Numbered from the stretch's first letter, positions 18,547 through 29,650 are shown. The stretch is DNA of 64,000 nucleotides from Corynebacterium guangdongense (GCF_030408915.1 NZ_CP047654.1:1612001-1676000); one strand, 5' to 3'. Notes: generated from the sequence alone by a model not told the origin. Program-made: numbers and translations.

Positions 18547-20688
18547 TTAGAGCGACTCGCGGGCCGCCTCGACGTCCTCGTCGTCGACCGCACCGGTGTC
18601 GGCGGCGATCGGGACGATGGTCGGCAGGATCATCGGCTCACGGCCGTACTTCTGGGAGATGTGCCTGCCCAGACGGCGGCGGAGCTGCTGAACCATGCGG
18701 TAGATGTCGTTCTCGCCCTCAGCGGCGAGATCGTTCATCGTGTTCTCGGCGATCTCGACGAGCTCGAGAACCTGGCCACGGTCGTCCTCGGCGACGCCGG
18801 TGGTCGACACCTTCGGCGCCTCCAGCAGGCGGCCGGTGGAATCGTTGATGACGGCGGTCACGGAGACCACGCCGCCGGACCCCAGGGCGGTGCGGTCAGC
18901 CAGGACGTCGGCCTCAACCTCGCCCATGGAGTTGCCGTCGACGTAGAGGTGACCGACCGGGAACTGGCCGACGACCTGGGCCTTGCCGTTGTTGAGATCG
19001 ACGACGACGCCGTTCTGGGCGAGCATGATGCCCTCCCGCTTGACGCCCGTGGAGACCGCCAGGTCGCCGTTGGCGCGCAGGTGGCGCCACTCGCCGTGCA
19101 CCGGCATGGCGTTCTTCGGACGGGCCGCGTTGTAGAGGAACAGGAGCTCGCCGGCGTATCCGTGGCCGGAGGCGTGGACGTTGGCGTCCTTGTTGGTCAC
19201 GATCTCCGCGCCGATCTGGGAGAGGTTGTTGATGACCGAGAAGATGGCCTCCTCGTTGCCCGGAATCATCGACGAGGACAGGATGATCAGGTCACCCGGA
19301 CGGATCGTGATCTGGCGGTGCTCGCGACGGGACATGCGCGAGAGCGCGGCCATCGGCTCGCCCTGCGTACCGGTCGTGACGAGCATGACCTTGTGCGGGG
19401 CCAGCTTGGCGGCCTCGTTGATGTCGATGATCGTGCCGCGCGGGGCCTTCAGGTAGCCCATCTTCTCGGCGATCTCCATGTTGCGGATCATCGAGCGGCC
19501 GTTGAAGGCGACCTTGCGGTTGGAGGCGACCGCGGCGTTGACCGCCATCTGCACACGGGAGACGTTGGACGCGAAGGAGGAGAGGACCACACGCTGGCGG
19601 GCGTTGGCGACCAGACGGATCAGGGTGGTCTCGATGCCGGCCTCGGAGTTCGAGATGCCCGGGGTCGTGGCGTTGGTCGAGTCGCACAGGAAGAGATCGA
19701 TGCCCTCGTCGCCGAAGCGGGACAGCGCCGGCAGGTCGGTCGGCTTACCGTCGTACGGGGTCTGGTCCAGCTTCACGTCGCCGGTCATGACGACGTGGTT
19801 GCGGCCGGCCTTGATGGACACGCCGAGCGCGTCCGGGATGGAGTGGCCGACGGTCCAGAAACGGAGGCGGAAGGGGCCGACGTTGAGGTCGGAGTCCTTG
19901 GTCACCTCATGCATCTTCGGACGCTGACGGTGTTCCTTGGTCTTGGCCGCGATCAGTGCGAGGGTGAACTTCGCCGAGTAGATCGGGATGTCGTGGCGCA
20001 GTTTCAGCAGCCACGGGATGGCTCCGATGTGGTCTTCGTGGCCGTGGGTGATGACCATGCCGTCGATCTTGTCGAGCTTGTTCTCGATCGGACCAAAGTC
20101 CGGCAGGATCAGGTCGACGCCCGGCTCACCCGAGGACGGGAAAAGCACGCCGACGTCGACGATCAGCAGACGGCCGTTGTACTCGAAGACCGTCATGTTG
20201 CGGCCGATCTCGGAGATGCCGCCCAGGGCGTAGATGCGCAGCGAGCCGTTGGCCTGCTTCGGCGGCTCCGGCAGACGCTTGGTCAGGTCGTGGCCCTGCA
20301 TGGACTTCACGACGTTGCGACGGCCGCGGGAGTTGTTGTTGTTGCTGTTGTTGCTGTTGTTGCCGCCGCGGTTCTCGCCGCCGGCGTTGTTCTCGGCGCC
20401 GGACCCGCCACGGCCACGGCCGCGGCCACCACGGGAGCGGGTGCGGGTGCGGTTGCCGCCACGGTTGTCCTGGCTGTCTTCGCTCTGCGCAGCCGTGGAC
20501 TTCTTCCCGGTGTCGGAGTCGGCCTCACCGGCGGACTCGATTGACTGGCGGGACGGGGCGGCGGCGACGGCCTCCTGAGACGGGGCCTGGAAAACGGGGG
20601 CGACGTCAGCTGCTGCGGCGCCGGCGTTCTCCTCCGGCGGGCCAGCCTTGCGGGTGACCTTCCGGGAGCGGTTACGGGGTTCATTCAT
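18547..20688 (-). CDS. rnj: Ribonuclease J
   Basis: 713-aa metallo-beta-lactamase/beta-CASP ribonuclease with 5'-3' exo- and endonuclease activity in mRNA decay and rRNA maturation. An N-terminal disordered region of about 150 residues is rich in Asn, Arg, Gly and Ala. Then the catalytic domain with the zinc motif THGHEDHIGAIP, MTGDVKLDQ and the beta-CASP part including VTTGTQGEPMAALSRM, and HASGHGYAGEL. The start ATG 20688 is 2 nt after the dapA stop, with GGAG inside the dapA end serving as SD, so dapA and rnj are coupled, as in C. glutamicum. The Asn-rich extension suggests an RNA- or protein-binding tail. Confidence 0.95.
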   Translation of the reverse strand: MNEPRNRSRKVTRKAGPPEENAGAAAADVAPVFQAPSQEAVAAAPSRQSIESAGEADSDTGKKSTAAQSEDSQDNRGGNRTRTRSRGGRGRGRGGSGAENNAGGENRGGNNSNNSNNNNSRGRRNVVKSMQGHDLTKRLPEPPKQANGSLRIYALGGISEIGRNMTVFEYNGRLLIVDVGVLFPSSGEPGVDLILPDFGPIENKLDKIDGMVITHGHEDHIGAIPWLLKLRHDIPIYSAKFTLALIAAKTKEHRQRPKMHEVTKDSDLNVGPFRLRFWTVGHSIPDALGVSIKAGRNHVVMTGDVKLDQTPYDGKPTDLPALSRFGDEGIDLFLCDSTNATTPGISNSEAGIETTLIRLVANARQRVVLSSFASNVSRVQMAVNAAVASNRKVAFNGRSMIRNMEIAEKMGYLKAPRGTIIDINEAAKLAPHKVMLVTTGTQGEPMAALSRMSRREHRQITIRPGDLIILSSSMIPGNEEAIFSVINNLSQIGAEIVTNKDANVHASGHGYAGELLFLYNAARPKNAMPVHGEWRHLRANGDLAVSTGVKREGIMLAQNGVVVDLNNGKAQVVGQFPVGHLYVDGNSMGEVEADVLADRTALGSGGVVSVTAVINDSTGRLLEAPKVSTTGVAEDDRGQVLELVEIAENTMNDLAAEGENDIYRMVQQLRRRLGRHISQKYGREPMILPTIVPIAADTGAVDDEDVEAARESL
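20331..20364. repeat. Trinucleotide repeat encoding an Asn/Ser run in RNase J
   Basis: Eleven consecutive GTT/GCT triplets on the plus strand (AAC/AGC on the coding strand) encode alternating Asn and Ser in the disordered N-terminal part of RNase J. A slippage-prone in-frame microsatellite; length changes would not shift the frame. Confidence 0.8.
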
Positions 20689-20690
20689 AT

Positions 20691-21599
20691 TTATAGGACT
20701 CCAGCTTGTTCCAGATCACGGCGGAGTTCCTCGAGTTCTGCGTCGTCAGGAGCGACGACCGGCAGACGCGGGTTCCCCACCTCAATGCCCTGCAGTCGCA
20801 GGGCAGCTTTTGCGAAGCTGACTCCACCCAGGCGGGCCTGGGCGCGAATCAGCGGGGTCAGATTGTCGGCGTTGATTTCACGGGCACGCTCGAACTCACC
20901 GCCGTCGAAGGCGTCATAAAGCTCGCGCAGCTTGTGCGGAGCGGCATGACCGATGACGGAGATGAAGCCGGAAGCGCCCATGGCCAGCCACGGCAGGTTG
21001 AGCGGGTCGTCGCCGGAGTACCAGGCCAGACCCGTGGAACGAATCAGTGTGGTGGCCTGGCCGATGTCTCCCTTGGCGTCCTTCATCGCCTTGATCGACG
21101 GCACCTCGGCCAGACGGGCGATGGTGTCGGCCTCGATCGGGATGGCGGATCGACCCGGGATGTCGTACAGGCACACCGGAAGGTCGGTGGCGCCTGCGAT
21201 GGCCGTGAAATGCTGGACGAGGCCCTTCTGACTCGGCTTCGAGTAATAGGGCGTGACAACCAGCAGAGCGTCGGCTCCGGCGTCCGCGGAGAGGCGGGCC
21301 AGTTCCATTGATGCGGCGGTGTCGTTGGTGCCGGCGCCCGCGATGATCTTCGCGCGGTCCCCGACCTCGTCCTTCACGTTCTTGAGCAGGTCCAGTTTCT
21401 CCGCGACCGTCGTGGTGGGCGACTCGCCGGTGGTTCCGGCAAGCACCAGTGAATCGACGCCATTGTCAACGAGGTGCGCGGCTACCCGCCTACCTGCCTC
21501 TACGTCGAGTGCGCCGTCACGGTCGAAGGGGGTGACCATGGCGACGCAGACGGTTCCGAAGTGCTCGACTCCGATTTTCGCGGCCAAACCTGTGCTCAT
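20691..21599 (-). CDS. dapA: 4-hydroxy-tetrahydrodipicolinate synthase DapA
   Basis: 302-aa TIM-barrel aldolase that condenses pyruvate with aspartate semialdehyde, first step of the lysine/meso-diaminopimelate branch needed for cell wall. Motifs: TTGESPTTT, the Tyr in [17 protein letters not shown] and the Schiff-base lysine region [11 protein letters not shown]. The frame is open to 21644, but ATG 21599 (MSTGLAAK) gives the family length; TAGTCT at 21608-21613 (minus strand) is 8 nt before it, so a leaderless start is possible. Grouped with thyX, dapB upstream and rnj downstream, the standard corynebacterial cluster. Confidence 0.95.
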   Translation of the reverse strand: MSTGLAAKIGVEHFGTVCVAMVTPFDRDGALDVEAGRRVAAHLVDNGVDSLVLAGTTGESPTTTVAEKLDLLKNVKDEVGDRAKIIAGAGTNDTAASMELARLSADAGADALLVVTPYYSKPSQKGLVQHFTAIAGATDLPVCLYDIPGRSAIPIEADTIARLAEVPSIKAMKDAKGDIGQATTLIRSTGLAWYSGDDPLNLPWLAMGASGFISVIGHAAPHKLRELYDAFDGGEFERAREINADNLTPLIRAQARLGGVSFAKAALRLQGIEVGNPRLPVVAPDDAELEELRRDLEQAGVL

Positions 21600-21668
21600 G
21601 GCTTCACAGACTACCCGCACCTCGCCGAGAGTGAGGTATCGCACCGCACGACACCCCGAAAATACGAC

Positions 21669-22421
21669 CTATCCGACGTAGGGACTGACCGCCATGCGCG
21701 AACCGTCCGATAGTTCGGTGACGAGAAAATCAGCGAAGAGCGTCGGCGCCTGCTCACCGAGGATGTCCAGGCACGCCATGGCCACGGCGCGGATCTCCTG
21801 GTCTGCGTGCTCGCTGGCCCGGGCGGCGATGAAGTGGCGCCAGGTGCGGTAGTTGCCCGTCACGACGATGCGCGACTCCGTGGCGTTGGGCAGGATCGCC
21901 CGGGCGGCCTGGCGCGCCTGCTTCTTGCGCAACAGGGCGTTCGGTTCGTCGGCAAGCTTCTCCTCCAGCGTCGCCAGCAGCTCGTCGTAGATGAACCGGG
22001 ACTCGTCGGCGGCGCGCAGCAGGATGCGGGAGAGCTCCTCGTCGCGGGCGATGGCCGGCGGGAGGACGATCTCCGCCCCGACGGTCGGCACGAAGCGCTG
22101 GGACAGCTGCGAGAAGGAGAAATGTCGGTGGCGCACCAGCTCATGCGTGCAGGAGCGCGAGATGCCACGGATGTACATCGTGGCGGTGGCGTGCTCCAGC
22201 AGCGCGTTATGCCCCACCTCCATGATGTGATTGAGGTAGGACTCGTTGCTCGCGGTGCGCGGATTCGGCTTGTCGAAGGACTCGTAGCAGGCCCGCCCGG
22301 CGAACTCCACCAACGCCTCGGCGTCGGTGGCGGTGGCGTCGACGGACCAGTCGACGTCGGCGGGGGCCGTGAACTGCGTGGCGGCGATGAGCTGGACGTC
22401 GAGGGGATGGGCCGTGGCCAT
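21669..22421 (-). CDS. thyX: FAD-dependent thymidylate synthase ThyX
   Basis: 250-aa flavoenzyme making dTMP from dUMP with methylenetetrahydrofolate and NADPH. The ThyX signature [14 protein letters not shown] (RHR-X7-S) is present, as are the FAD-binding [19 protein letters not shown] region and the [13 protein letters not shown] part near the end. ATG 22421 lies 4 nt after the dapB stop, so the two are cotranscribed; the open frame continues upstream within dapB in another frame. ThyX between dapB and dapA is typical of Corynebacterium. Confidence 0.95.
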   Translation of the reverse strand: MATAHPLDVQLIAATQFTAPADVDWSVDATATDAEALVEFAGRACYESFDKPNPRTASNESYLNHIMEVGHNALLEHATATMYIRGISRSCTHELVRHRHFSFSQLSQRFVPTVGAEIVLPPAIARDEELSRILLRAADESRFIYDELLATLEEKLADEPNALLRKKQARQAARAILPNATESRIVVTGNYRTWRHFIAARASEHADQEIRAVAMACLDILGEQAPTLFADFLVTELSDGSRMAVSPYVG

Positions 22422-22425
22422 ACGT

Positions 22426-23649
<1,224 letters not shown>

Positions 23650-23712
23650 CGGTTGGCTCACGAATTTCCATCATGGGCGACGTGGCCCGTCTAAGTCCGT
23701 AAAGTTGCTGAT

Positions 23713-24450
23713 ATGACACATGCGCCACAGAACTCCCAGGTCCGTCGCCGTCCCGCCTGTGCGGTGACCGCGTTGACAGCCGCGCTGGCCTTGACCCTGG
23801 TGGCCTGCGGCGACAGTGCCGACCCGGCACCGGCCACCGTCACCCCGACGCAGACCACCACCGCGACCGCCTCCCCCGCCAGCCCGGCCAGTGGGAACGG
23901 GTCGGCATCGGCCTCGGCTTCCGCCTCGACCCCCGCTTCGACCCCCGCCTCCGCCCCCACCACGGCGTCGCCGGCCGCCACGACCACCGGAGCAGGGATG
24001 CTCGGCCGCCCCGACACCTCGGCCAAGAGGTCCGAGGCCGCAGGTGAGTATGACCTCGCCCCCGTCGACGTGCGCGTCGGCTCCCACGAGGGCTTCGACC
24101 GGGTGGTCTTCGAGTTCGCCGGGGCCGGCACCCCGGGCTGGTTCATCGACTACACGACCGAACCCCGCCAGCAGGCGTCCGGGGAGCCCATCGCCTTCAC
24201 GGGGGACGGCGCCCTGAACGTCATGATCACCGGGGTTCCGTACCCCTTCGACGCGAGTGTCCCCGAGGAAGAATGGATTTCCGCCGGCCCGGTCGCGGGT
24301 GAGGCAGGCGTGATCGCCGGCGTGACCCACGACAGCATCTTCGAGGGACAGGCACAGTTCACCGTCGGGATCAGCGGAAAGCAGGCCCCCGCCTACTCGG
24401 TGACCCTGCTCGAGGAGCCGACCCGCGTGGTCATCGACATCAAGAATTAG
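23713..24450 (+). CDS. AMIN-like domain lipoprotein
   Basis: 245 aa. Signal peptide with lipobox LVAC (Cys32), then a Thr/Ser/Ala/Pro-rich linker of about 70 residues, then a beta-rich domain from about residue 115 starting with DLAPVDVRVGSHEGFDRVVFE and ending VTLLEEPTRVVIDIKN, which fits the actinobacterial AMIN-like domain. Such domains bind cell-wall polymers in related proteins; the ligand here is unknown. TAAAGT (23700-23705) is 7 nt before the ATG. Its TAG and the TAA of the convergent M23 peptidase gene share bases 24448-24449. Confidence 0.82.
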   Translation: MTHAPQNSQVRRRPACAVTALTAALALTLVACGDSADPAPATVTPTQTTTATASPASPASGNGSASASASASTPASTPASAPTTASPAATTTGAGMLGRPDTSAKRSEAAGEYDLAPVDVRVGSHEGFDRVVFEFAGAGTPGWFIDYTTEPRQQASGEPIAFTGDGALNVMITGVPYPFDASVPEEEWISAGPVAGEAGVIAGVTHDSIFEGQAQFTVGISGKQAPAYSVTLLEEPTRVVIDIKN

Positions 24451-25079
24451 GCCTCGAAAACCTCGTTCTCCGTCGGCATCCAGGAGGTGCCCCTGGGGCG
24501 TCGAAAAGCCATCGGCAGCCCCCGGCAGTTCTCCCAGTCGATCCCGTCGGTGACCTGGACGTGCACGTGCGGTTGAGTGCTGTTACCCGAGTTTCCGCAC
24601 TCTCCGAGACGCTCACCGACGCGCACCCAGTCCCCCGCCTGCACCGCGACCGAGCCCCGGCGCAGGTGACACACCGAGACCACCAGCCCATCCCGGCGGC
24701 GGAGGGAGACGGTGTTGCCTGTGATAGCGCGGACGCCGCCGCGGCGGTAGCGCCCGCCCTGGCCCAGAATGTAGGCCGCCAGCGTCAGCTGCGAGCGGCG
24801 GGCCGCGTGGTCCACCTCCCCGTCATGAACGTCCACGACCAGCCCCTCGCAGGGGGCGGTCACCGCGCGTCCGAACCCCGGGAAGAACTCCGGCTCTTCC
24901 CGCCAGAAAGCGGAGCGCCAGCTCAGGGGCGCGGAGCTGCCGTCGGACTCCACCCCGACCAGATCGACCGCGTAGGTTGTCCCCAACAGGTGACTGCCGT
25001 GGCTGGGCACCCCCCGCGCGGGGCTGTTGCGGGCCAGCCACCAGCCGGACACCGGGAACTCGATCGTGACGGGAATCAT
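24447..25079 (-). CDS. M23-type (LytM-like) peptidase domain protein
   Basis: 210 aa with the M23 fold: SHGSHLLGTTYAVDLVG (the H-x-D type zinc region), a conserved GLVVDVHDG strand and GNSGNSTQPHVHVQV with the HxH motif. The family cleaves peptidoglycan peptide cross-links; some members are only activators. No signal peptide is visible from ATG 25079 (MIPVTIEFP), which is unusual for a wall hydrolase, so it may act in the cytoplasm, be exported another way, or have a mis-set start. It overlaps the convergent AMIN-like lipoprotein gene by 4 bp. Confidence 0.82.
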   Translation of the reverse strand: MIPVTIEFPVSGWWLARNSPARGVPSHGSHLLGTTYAVDLVGVESDGSSAPLSWRSAFWREEPEFFPGFGRAVTAPCEGLVVDVHDGEVDHAARRSQLTLAAYILGQGGRYRRGGVRAITGNTVSLRRRDGLVVSVCHLRRGSVAVQAGDWVRVGERLGECGNSGNSTQPHVHVQVTDGIDWENCRGLPMAFRRPRGTSWMPTENEVFEA

Positions 25080-25136
25080 GGACACCACTCTGGCACGAAC
25101 GGACCCCGTGCGCCCCACCGGGTCGGAAAATGCCGG

Positions 25137-25176
25137 CGCCCGCCCGGCCCCGGAACAACCTGGGGCCCGGCGGGCG
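25137..25176 (-). terminator. Terminator of pnp
   Basis: GC-rich stem (arms 25137-25151 and 25162-25176, one bulge each side) about 15 nt after the pnp stop, followed on the minus strand by GCATTTTCC. Confidence 0.75.
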
Positions 25177-25191
25177 TGAGGCGGGCGGGAA

Positions 25192-27468
25192 CTAGTTGTC
25201 CTCGTCCACCATGACCAGCGAGATCTTGCCGCGGTTGTCGATGTCGGAGATCTCGACCTGAAGCTTGTCGCCGACGTTGACGACGTCCTCGGTCTTCTCG
25301 ACGCGCTCGCCGTGGCCCAGGTTGGAGATGTGCAGGAGTCCGTCCTTGCCCGGGGTCAGGGAGACGAAGGCGCCGAAGGCGACGGTCTTGACGACGGTGC
25401 CCAGGAAGCGCTCGCCGACCTTCGGCAGCTGCGGGTTGCCGATCGAGTTGATCTTGTCGATCGCGGCATTCGCGGCCTCGCCGGTGGCGGCGGAGACGAA
25501 CACGGTGCCGTCGTCCTCGATGGAAATGTCGGCGCCGGTCTCCTCGGTGATGGCGTTGATGTTCTTGCCCTTCGGGCCGATGAGCTCACCGATCTTGTTG
25601 ACCGGAATGCTCAGCGAGGTGATCTTCGGGGCCAGCTCGTTCATCTCGTCCGGACCGGAGATGACCTCGGCCATCGTGTCCAGGATCTGCAGACGGGCGT
25701 CCTTGGCCTGGGCCAGGGCGTCGGAAAGCACCGTGGAGGGGATGCCGTCGAGCTTGGTATCCAGCTGCAGGGCGGTGATGAACTCGGCGGTGCCGGCGAC
25801 CTTGAAGTCCATGTCGCCGAAGGCGTCCTCGGCGCCGAGGATGTCGGTCAGGGCGACGAACTTCTCCTTGCCGTCCACTTCGCCGGAGACCAGGCCCATC
25901 GCGATGCCTGCGACCGGCGCGGCCAGCGGGACGCCGGCGTTGTACAGCGACAGGGTCGAAGCGCAGACGGAGCCCATGGAGGTGGAGCCGTTGGAGCCGA
26001 GGGCCTCGGAGACCTGACGGATCGTGTACGGGAAGTCCTCGCGCGACGGGATGACCGGGGTCAGGGCACGCTCGGCGAGCGCGCCGTGCCCGATCTCGCG
26101 GCGCTTCGGGGAGCCGACGCGCCCGGTTTCACCGGTGGAGTACGGCGGGAAGTTGTAGTGGTGGATGTAGCGCTTGGACTTCTCCGGGCTCAGCGCGTCA
26201 AGCTGCTGCTCCATCTTGAGCATGTCCAGGGTGGTCACGCCCAGGATCTGGGTCTCGCCACGCTCGAAGAGTGCGGAGCCGTGGGCGCGCGGGATGAGCT
26301 CGACCTCGACGCCGAGGTCACGGATGTCGGCCGGGCCGCGGCCGTCGATGCGGAAGCCCTCGGTGAGGATCTTGGTGCGCACGATCTGCTTCATCAGCGC
26401 GTTGTAGGCGGCGCGGATTTCCTTCGCGGCGGTGGCGTCGTCCTCGGCGTCGACGTCGTCAAGCAGCGCGTCCTCGATCTCGACCATGTAGGCGTTGGTG
26501 GCGTCGTCGCGGGCCTGCTTCCCCTCGGTGGCCAGCAGCTGCTCCAGCTTGCGGGCGGCCTTCTTCTCCACGAGGGAGAAGGTCGCGTCGGAGTACGGCG
26601 GGAAGAGCTGGAACTCCTGCGTTTCCTTGGCGGCGCGCTCAGCCAGACCTGCCTGCGCCTCACACAGGGTGCGGATGAAGGGCTTGGCGGCCTCCAGTCC
26701 CTCGGCGACGGTATCCTCGGTCGGCGCCGGGGCGCCGTCCTTGACCAGCTGGATGACGTTGGCTCCAGCGCCGGCCTCGACCATCATGATGGCGACGTCG
26801 TCGACGGTGCGGCGGCCCTGCTTGCGGGTGACCATCCGACCGGCGACGACCATCTCGAAGACGGCGCGCTCGTGCTGGGCATGGTTCGGGAAGGCGACCC
26901 ACTGGCCCTCCGGGTGGGCGTCGTCGGCAATGAGGGCGATGCGCACGCCGCCGACGGGGCCGGAGACCGGCAGGCCGGAGAGCTGGGTGGCGGCGGAGGC
27001 GCCGTTGACGGCGACGACGTCGTAGTACTCCTCCGGGTTCCAGCTCATCACGGTGATGACGACCTGAACCTCGTTGCGCAGGCCCTTGACGAAGGTCGGG
27101 CGCAGCGGACGGTCGATGAGGCGGGCGGCGAGGATGGCGTTGGTCGACGGGCGGCCCTCACGACGGAAGAAGCCGCCCGGGATCTGGCCGGCCGCGTACA
27201 TGCGCTCCTCGACGTCGACGGTCAGCGGGAAGAAGTCCAGGCCCTCGCGCGGGTTGTTGGATGCGGTGGTGGTGGCCAGCAGCATCGTCTCGTCGTCGAG
27301 GTAGGTGGTGACGGCGCCACCGGCCTGTCGGGCGAGCTGCCCGGTCTCGAAACGGATGGTGCGGGTACCGAAATCGCCGTTGTCGAGGACGGCGTTTGCT
27401 TCGGTGATGCCGAAATCCTCGTCAACGACGACTTCGACGGAGTTGTTCGGGGTATGGGTGTTGCTCAA
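25192..27468 (-). CDS. pnp: Polyribonucleotide nucleotidyltransferase (PNPase)
   Basis: 758-aa phosphorolytic 3'-5' exoribonuclease. Two RNase PH domains: the first contains [16 protein letters not shown] and FRREGRPST, the second the catalytic core with [16 protein letters not shown] [12 protein letters not shown] and [18 protein letters not shown] ([12 protein letters not shown]) and S1 ([18 protein letters not shown]) domains finish it. The start is TTG at 27468: AGGAGA lies six bases upstream, while the frame remains open to 27552. In C. glutamicum the orthologue (gpsI) is also involved in guanosine pentaphosphate metabolism. A CPBP gene on the other strand separates it from rpsO. Confidence 0.95.
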   Translation of the reverse strand: MSNTHTPNNSVEVVVDEDFGITEANAVLDNGDFGTRTIRFETGQLARQAGGAVTTYLDDETMLLATTTASNNPREGLDFFPLTVDVEERMYAAGQIPGGFFRREGRPSTNAILAARLIDRPLRPTFVKGLRNEVQVVITVMSWNPEEYYDVVAVNGASAATQLSGLPVSGPVGGVRIALIADDAHPEGQWVAFPNHAQHERAVFEMVVAGRMVTRKQGRRTVDDVAIMMVEAGAGANVIQLVKDGAPAPTEDTVAEGLEAAKPFIRTLCEAQAGLAERAAKETQEFQLFPPYSDATFSLVEKKAARKLEQLLATEGKQARDDATNAYMVEIEDALLDDVDAEDDATAAKEIRAAYNALMKQIVRTKILTEGFRIDGRGPADIRDLGVEVELIPRAHGSALFERGETQILGVTTLDMLKMEQQLDALSPEKSKRYIHHYNFPPYSTGETGRVGSPKRREIGHGALAERALTPVIPSREDFPYTIRQVSEALGSNGSTSMGSVCASTLSLYNAGVPLAAPVAGIAMGLVSGEVDGKEKFVALTDILGAEDAFGDMDFKVAGTAEFITALQLDTKLDGIPSTVLSDALAQAKDARLQILDTMAEVISGPDEMNELAPKITSLSIPVNKIGELIGPKGKNINAITEETGADISIEDDGTVFVSAATGEAANAAIDKINSIGNPQLPKVGERFLGTVVKTVAFGAFVSLTPGKDGLLHISNLGHGERVEKTEDVVNVGDKLQVEISDIDNRGKISLVMVDEDN

Positions 27469-27652
27469 TTTCACTCTCCTTAGAGTGCTCGGTCGGCGAT
27501 CATCGATGTCGCCGGTATAGTTCGTTCGCATATTTGCAGGTGCAACGCGCATGAGACTACCAGCTCACCACCGTCCTGTGCCATTTCGCGAGCCGGTCGA
27601 CGGCGCTTCGCGCACTGGCCGGCGCTCAGCTCCCGGTCGATAGAATGGCCGT

Positions 27653-28192
27653 ATGTTTCTGGTCATCCTCGTCGCCCTGTTGTGGGCGCTACCCTCCGTG
27701 ATTCGAATCTACGGCCCGACCGGTGAACGCCGCTACCGGGACGAGGGGTGGATTCGCCCGACCGGCGGATGGGTGCTCGGGGCCCTTGCCGTCGCCGTGA
27801 CCGTGATCATCCTGTGGCTGATCACGCTGCTGGCGGTGCCGGCGACGATCTACGGCGCCGAACGCGGAACCAGCTCTCTGACGACGATCCTCATCATGTT
27901 GCCCGCCGCAGCCATCTGGGCCGTCGGCGAGGAGCTCTTCTTCCGCGGCTGGCTGCAGGGGCTCCTCCAGCGCCGGCTGAGCGGAACCTGGCCGGTGCTC
28001 CTGCAGGCGGCCGCCTATGCGCTGATGTACGCGCTGACCCTGCTGGTGGATCCGGGCATGTGGGTGCTGGTCCCCTACCAGTTCGTCTCCGCGCTGCTCT
28101 ACGGCGAACTGCGCCGGCGCAGCGGCTCCGTCTGGGTGGCGGTCATAGCGCATGCGGTCGCCATGGTCGTCACCGTCGCCACCCTGCTCTAA
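27653..28192 (+). CDS. CPBP-family intramembrane metalloprotease-like protein
   Basis: 179 aa, four to five membrane helices. The first CPBP motif EELFFRGW (Glu-Glu-x3-Arg) is present. The second motif, usually with a conserved His, reads YQFVSALLYGEL with no His, and the third reads IAHAVAMVV where HAxxN is usual, so catalytic status is uncertain. CPBP/CAAX proteases cleave membrane or prenylated substrates; the target is unknown. TAGAAT at 27641-27646 lies 6 nt before the ATG, with no SD. The gene sits alone between pnp and rpsO, facing against both. Confidence 0.82.
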   Translation: MFLVILVALLWALPSVIRIYGPTGERRYRDEGWIRPTGGWVLGALAVAVTVIILWLITLLAVPATIYGAERGTSSLTTILIMLPAAAIWAVGEELFFRGWLQGLLQRRLSGTWPVLLQAAAYALMYALTLLVDPGMWVLVPYQFVSALLYGELRRRSGSVWVAVIAHAVAMVVTVATLL

Positions 28193-28216
28193 TCCGCGCA
28201 GCTTCAGAATGCGGAA

Positions 28217-28251
28217 ACTCCCGCCGGCCACGTGACGTGGCGGGCGGGAGT
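28217..28251. terminator. Bidirectional terminator between CPBP gene and rpsO
   Basis: Arms ACTCCCGCC (28217-28225) and GGCGGGAGT (28243-28251), extended inward by GCCACGT/ACGTGGC. It serves the convergent CPBP and rpsO genes. Confidence 0.8.
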
Positions 28252-28278
28252 GTCCGTGCTGAGTTCAGCGCGCTGAAA

Positions 28279-28560
28279 TTAGCGACGCAGGCCCAGGCGG
28301 GCGATCAGGGAGCGGTAGCGCTCGATGTCCTGCTGGGCCAGGTACTTCAGCAGACCGCGACGACGACCGACGAGCAGCAGCAGACCACGACGGGAGTGGT
28401 GGTCGTGCTTGTGGGACTTCAGGTGCTCGGTCAGGTTGGTGATGCGGTGGGTCAGCAGAGCGACCTGGGCCTCCGGGGAGCCGGTGTCGTTCTCGTGAAC
28501 GCCGTACTCGGCCAGGATTTCCTTCTTCTTCTCTGCCGGGAAGCTGTTGGACGTAGACAT
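28279..28560 (-). CDS. rpsO: Ribosomal protein uS15
   Basis: 93 aa. Small-subunit protein that binds 16S rRNA helix 22 and nucleates platform assembly. The S15 pattern is complete: [40 protein letters not shown] and a basic end IARLGLRR. The start ATG has GAGGAG seven bases upstream. It is a single gene here, separated from pnp by the opposite-strand CPBP gene. Confidence 0.97.
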   Translation of the reverse strand: MSTSNSFPAEKKKEILAEYGVHENDTGSPEAQVALLTHRITNLTEHLKSHKHDHHSRRGLLLLVGRRRGLLKYLAQQDIERYRSLIARLGLRR

Positions 28561-28657
28561 GTTGTCTCCTCGTAGTTATTTCAGTCCACATGAAGAATCC
28601 GCGACACGGGCCGCGTGGAGCGACTGTTGTGGACCACAGTCGCTGAACCTCGGTGAA

Positions 28658-29650
28658 CTATACCCCGGCCGAGGAGCGGGACCCTAATTCCGAGGTGGCG
28701 GTCTGCCGGGCCGCGCGGGTCAGGCGCTCCATGAATTCCCCGAGGAAGCGCTCCACGTCGACGGTCAGCGCGACGTGGGCGGTCTTCTCGGGGTCGTTGA
28801 GGCGGGTCTCGTCGGCCATGACGCGGCCGCGCAGTTCACCTTCGGTGAGCACCTTGAGATTGGTGTGGAGCAGGCCGACCAGGGAGGGGTCCACGGCGAC
28901 GCCGACGGCCAGCGGATCGTGCAGGCCGCAGCCACCCAGGTGCGGGGAGTTCGTCTCGTAGGTCTTGATGTAGTAATCGGTGGAGTCGGCCAGGAAATCG
29001 CCGCCCACGGTGCCCAGCTCGCGCCAGGTGGCGGTCTCGGCGTAGGTCAGCAGCGTCTGCAGGGTGACGTCCAGGCCGATCATGGTGACGTCCTTGGCGT
29101 GGCGGAACAGGAGATCCGTGGCCTCCGGGTCCTGGGAGACGTTGGCCTCGGCGACCGGGGAGACGTTGCCCGGGATGACGAGCGCGCCGCCCATCATGAT
29201 GATGTGGGCGTTCTCTGCGAAGCCCGGGTCAGCCTCGATGGCGGCGGCGACGGTGGTCGACGGGCCGGTCGGAATGATGAGGAGCTCGTCGCCGTGCTCG
29301 CGGACGGACTCGACGAGGAAGTCCACCGCGGACTTCTCCTCCACCCGCCGGGCCGCATCCGGGATTTCGATCTCGCCGACGCCGTTCTGGCCGTGGATGA
29401 ACGCCGAGACCTCGGTCACCTCGAAGGAATCCTTGGTGGACGCGTGCGTGGGCCCGGCGAAGACGGGGACGTCGGGGCGACCGAACATCTCCAGCACCGC
29501 GAGCGCGTTACGCACACCGGTGTCGACGAGGACGTTGCCATAGGTGCCGGTGACGCCGATCAGCTCCAGCTCGGGCGACGCGATCGCGTACACCAGGGCA
29601 AGCGTGTCGTCGATTCCGGTGTCGAGGTCGAGGATGACTTTCTTGGCCAT
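28658..29650 (-). CDS. iunH: Inosine-uridine preferring nucleoside hydrolase
   Basis: 330 aa. Nucleoside N-ribohydrolase that splits nucleosides into base and ribose. The N-terminal calcium-binding signature is ILDLDTGIDDTLAL; further family parts are HGQNGVG and the conserved GNVSPVAEANVSQDPEATDL loop with the metal-binding Asp-rich PEAT. The substrate preference cannot be read from sequence. AGGAG lies six bases before the ATG (29650). Downstream of ribF on the same strand with a 36-nt gap, so likely cotranscribed with it. Confidence 0.9.
   Translation of the reverse strand: MAKKVILDLDTGIDDTLALVYAIASPELELIGVTGTYGNVLVDTGVRNALAVLEMFGRPDVPVFAGPTHASTKDSFEVTEVSAFIHGQNGVGEIEIPDAARRVEEKSAVDFLVESVREHGDELLIIPTGPSTTVAAAIEADPGFAENAHIIMMGGALVIPGNVSPVAEANVSQDPEATDLLFRHAKDVTMIGLDVTLQTLLTYAETATWRELGTVGGDFLADSTDYYIKTYETNSPHLGGCGLHDPLAVGVAVDPSLVGLLHTNLKVLTEGELRGRVMADETRLNDPEKTAHVALTVDVERFLGEFMERLTRAARQTATSELGSRSSAGV

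Noticed and set aside
18538..20544. Long plus-strand frame opposite RNase J
   Set aside because: Antisense shadow rich in Asp/Val/Gly; RNase J domains are complete on the minus strand.
25312..27483. Long plus-strand frame opposite pnp
   Set aside because: Antisense shadow; pnp has full domain structure on the minus strand.
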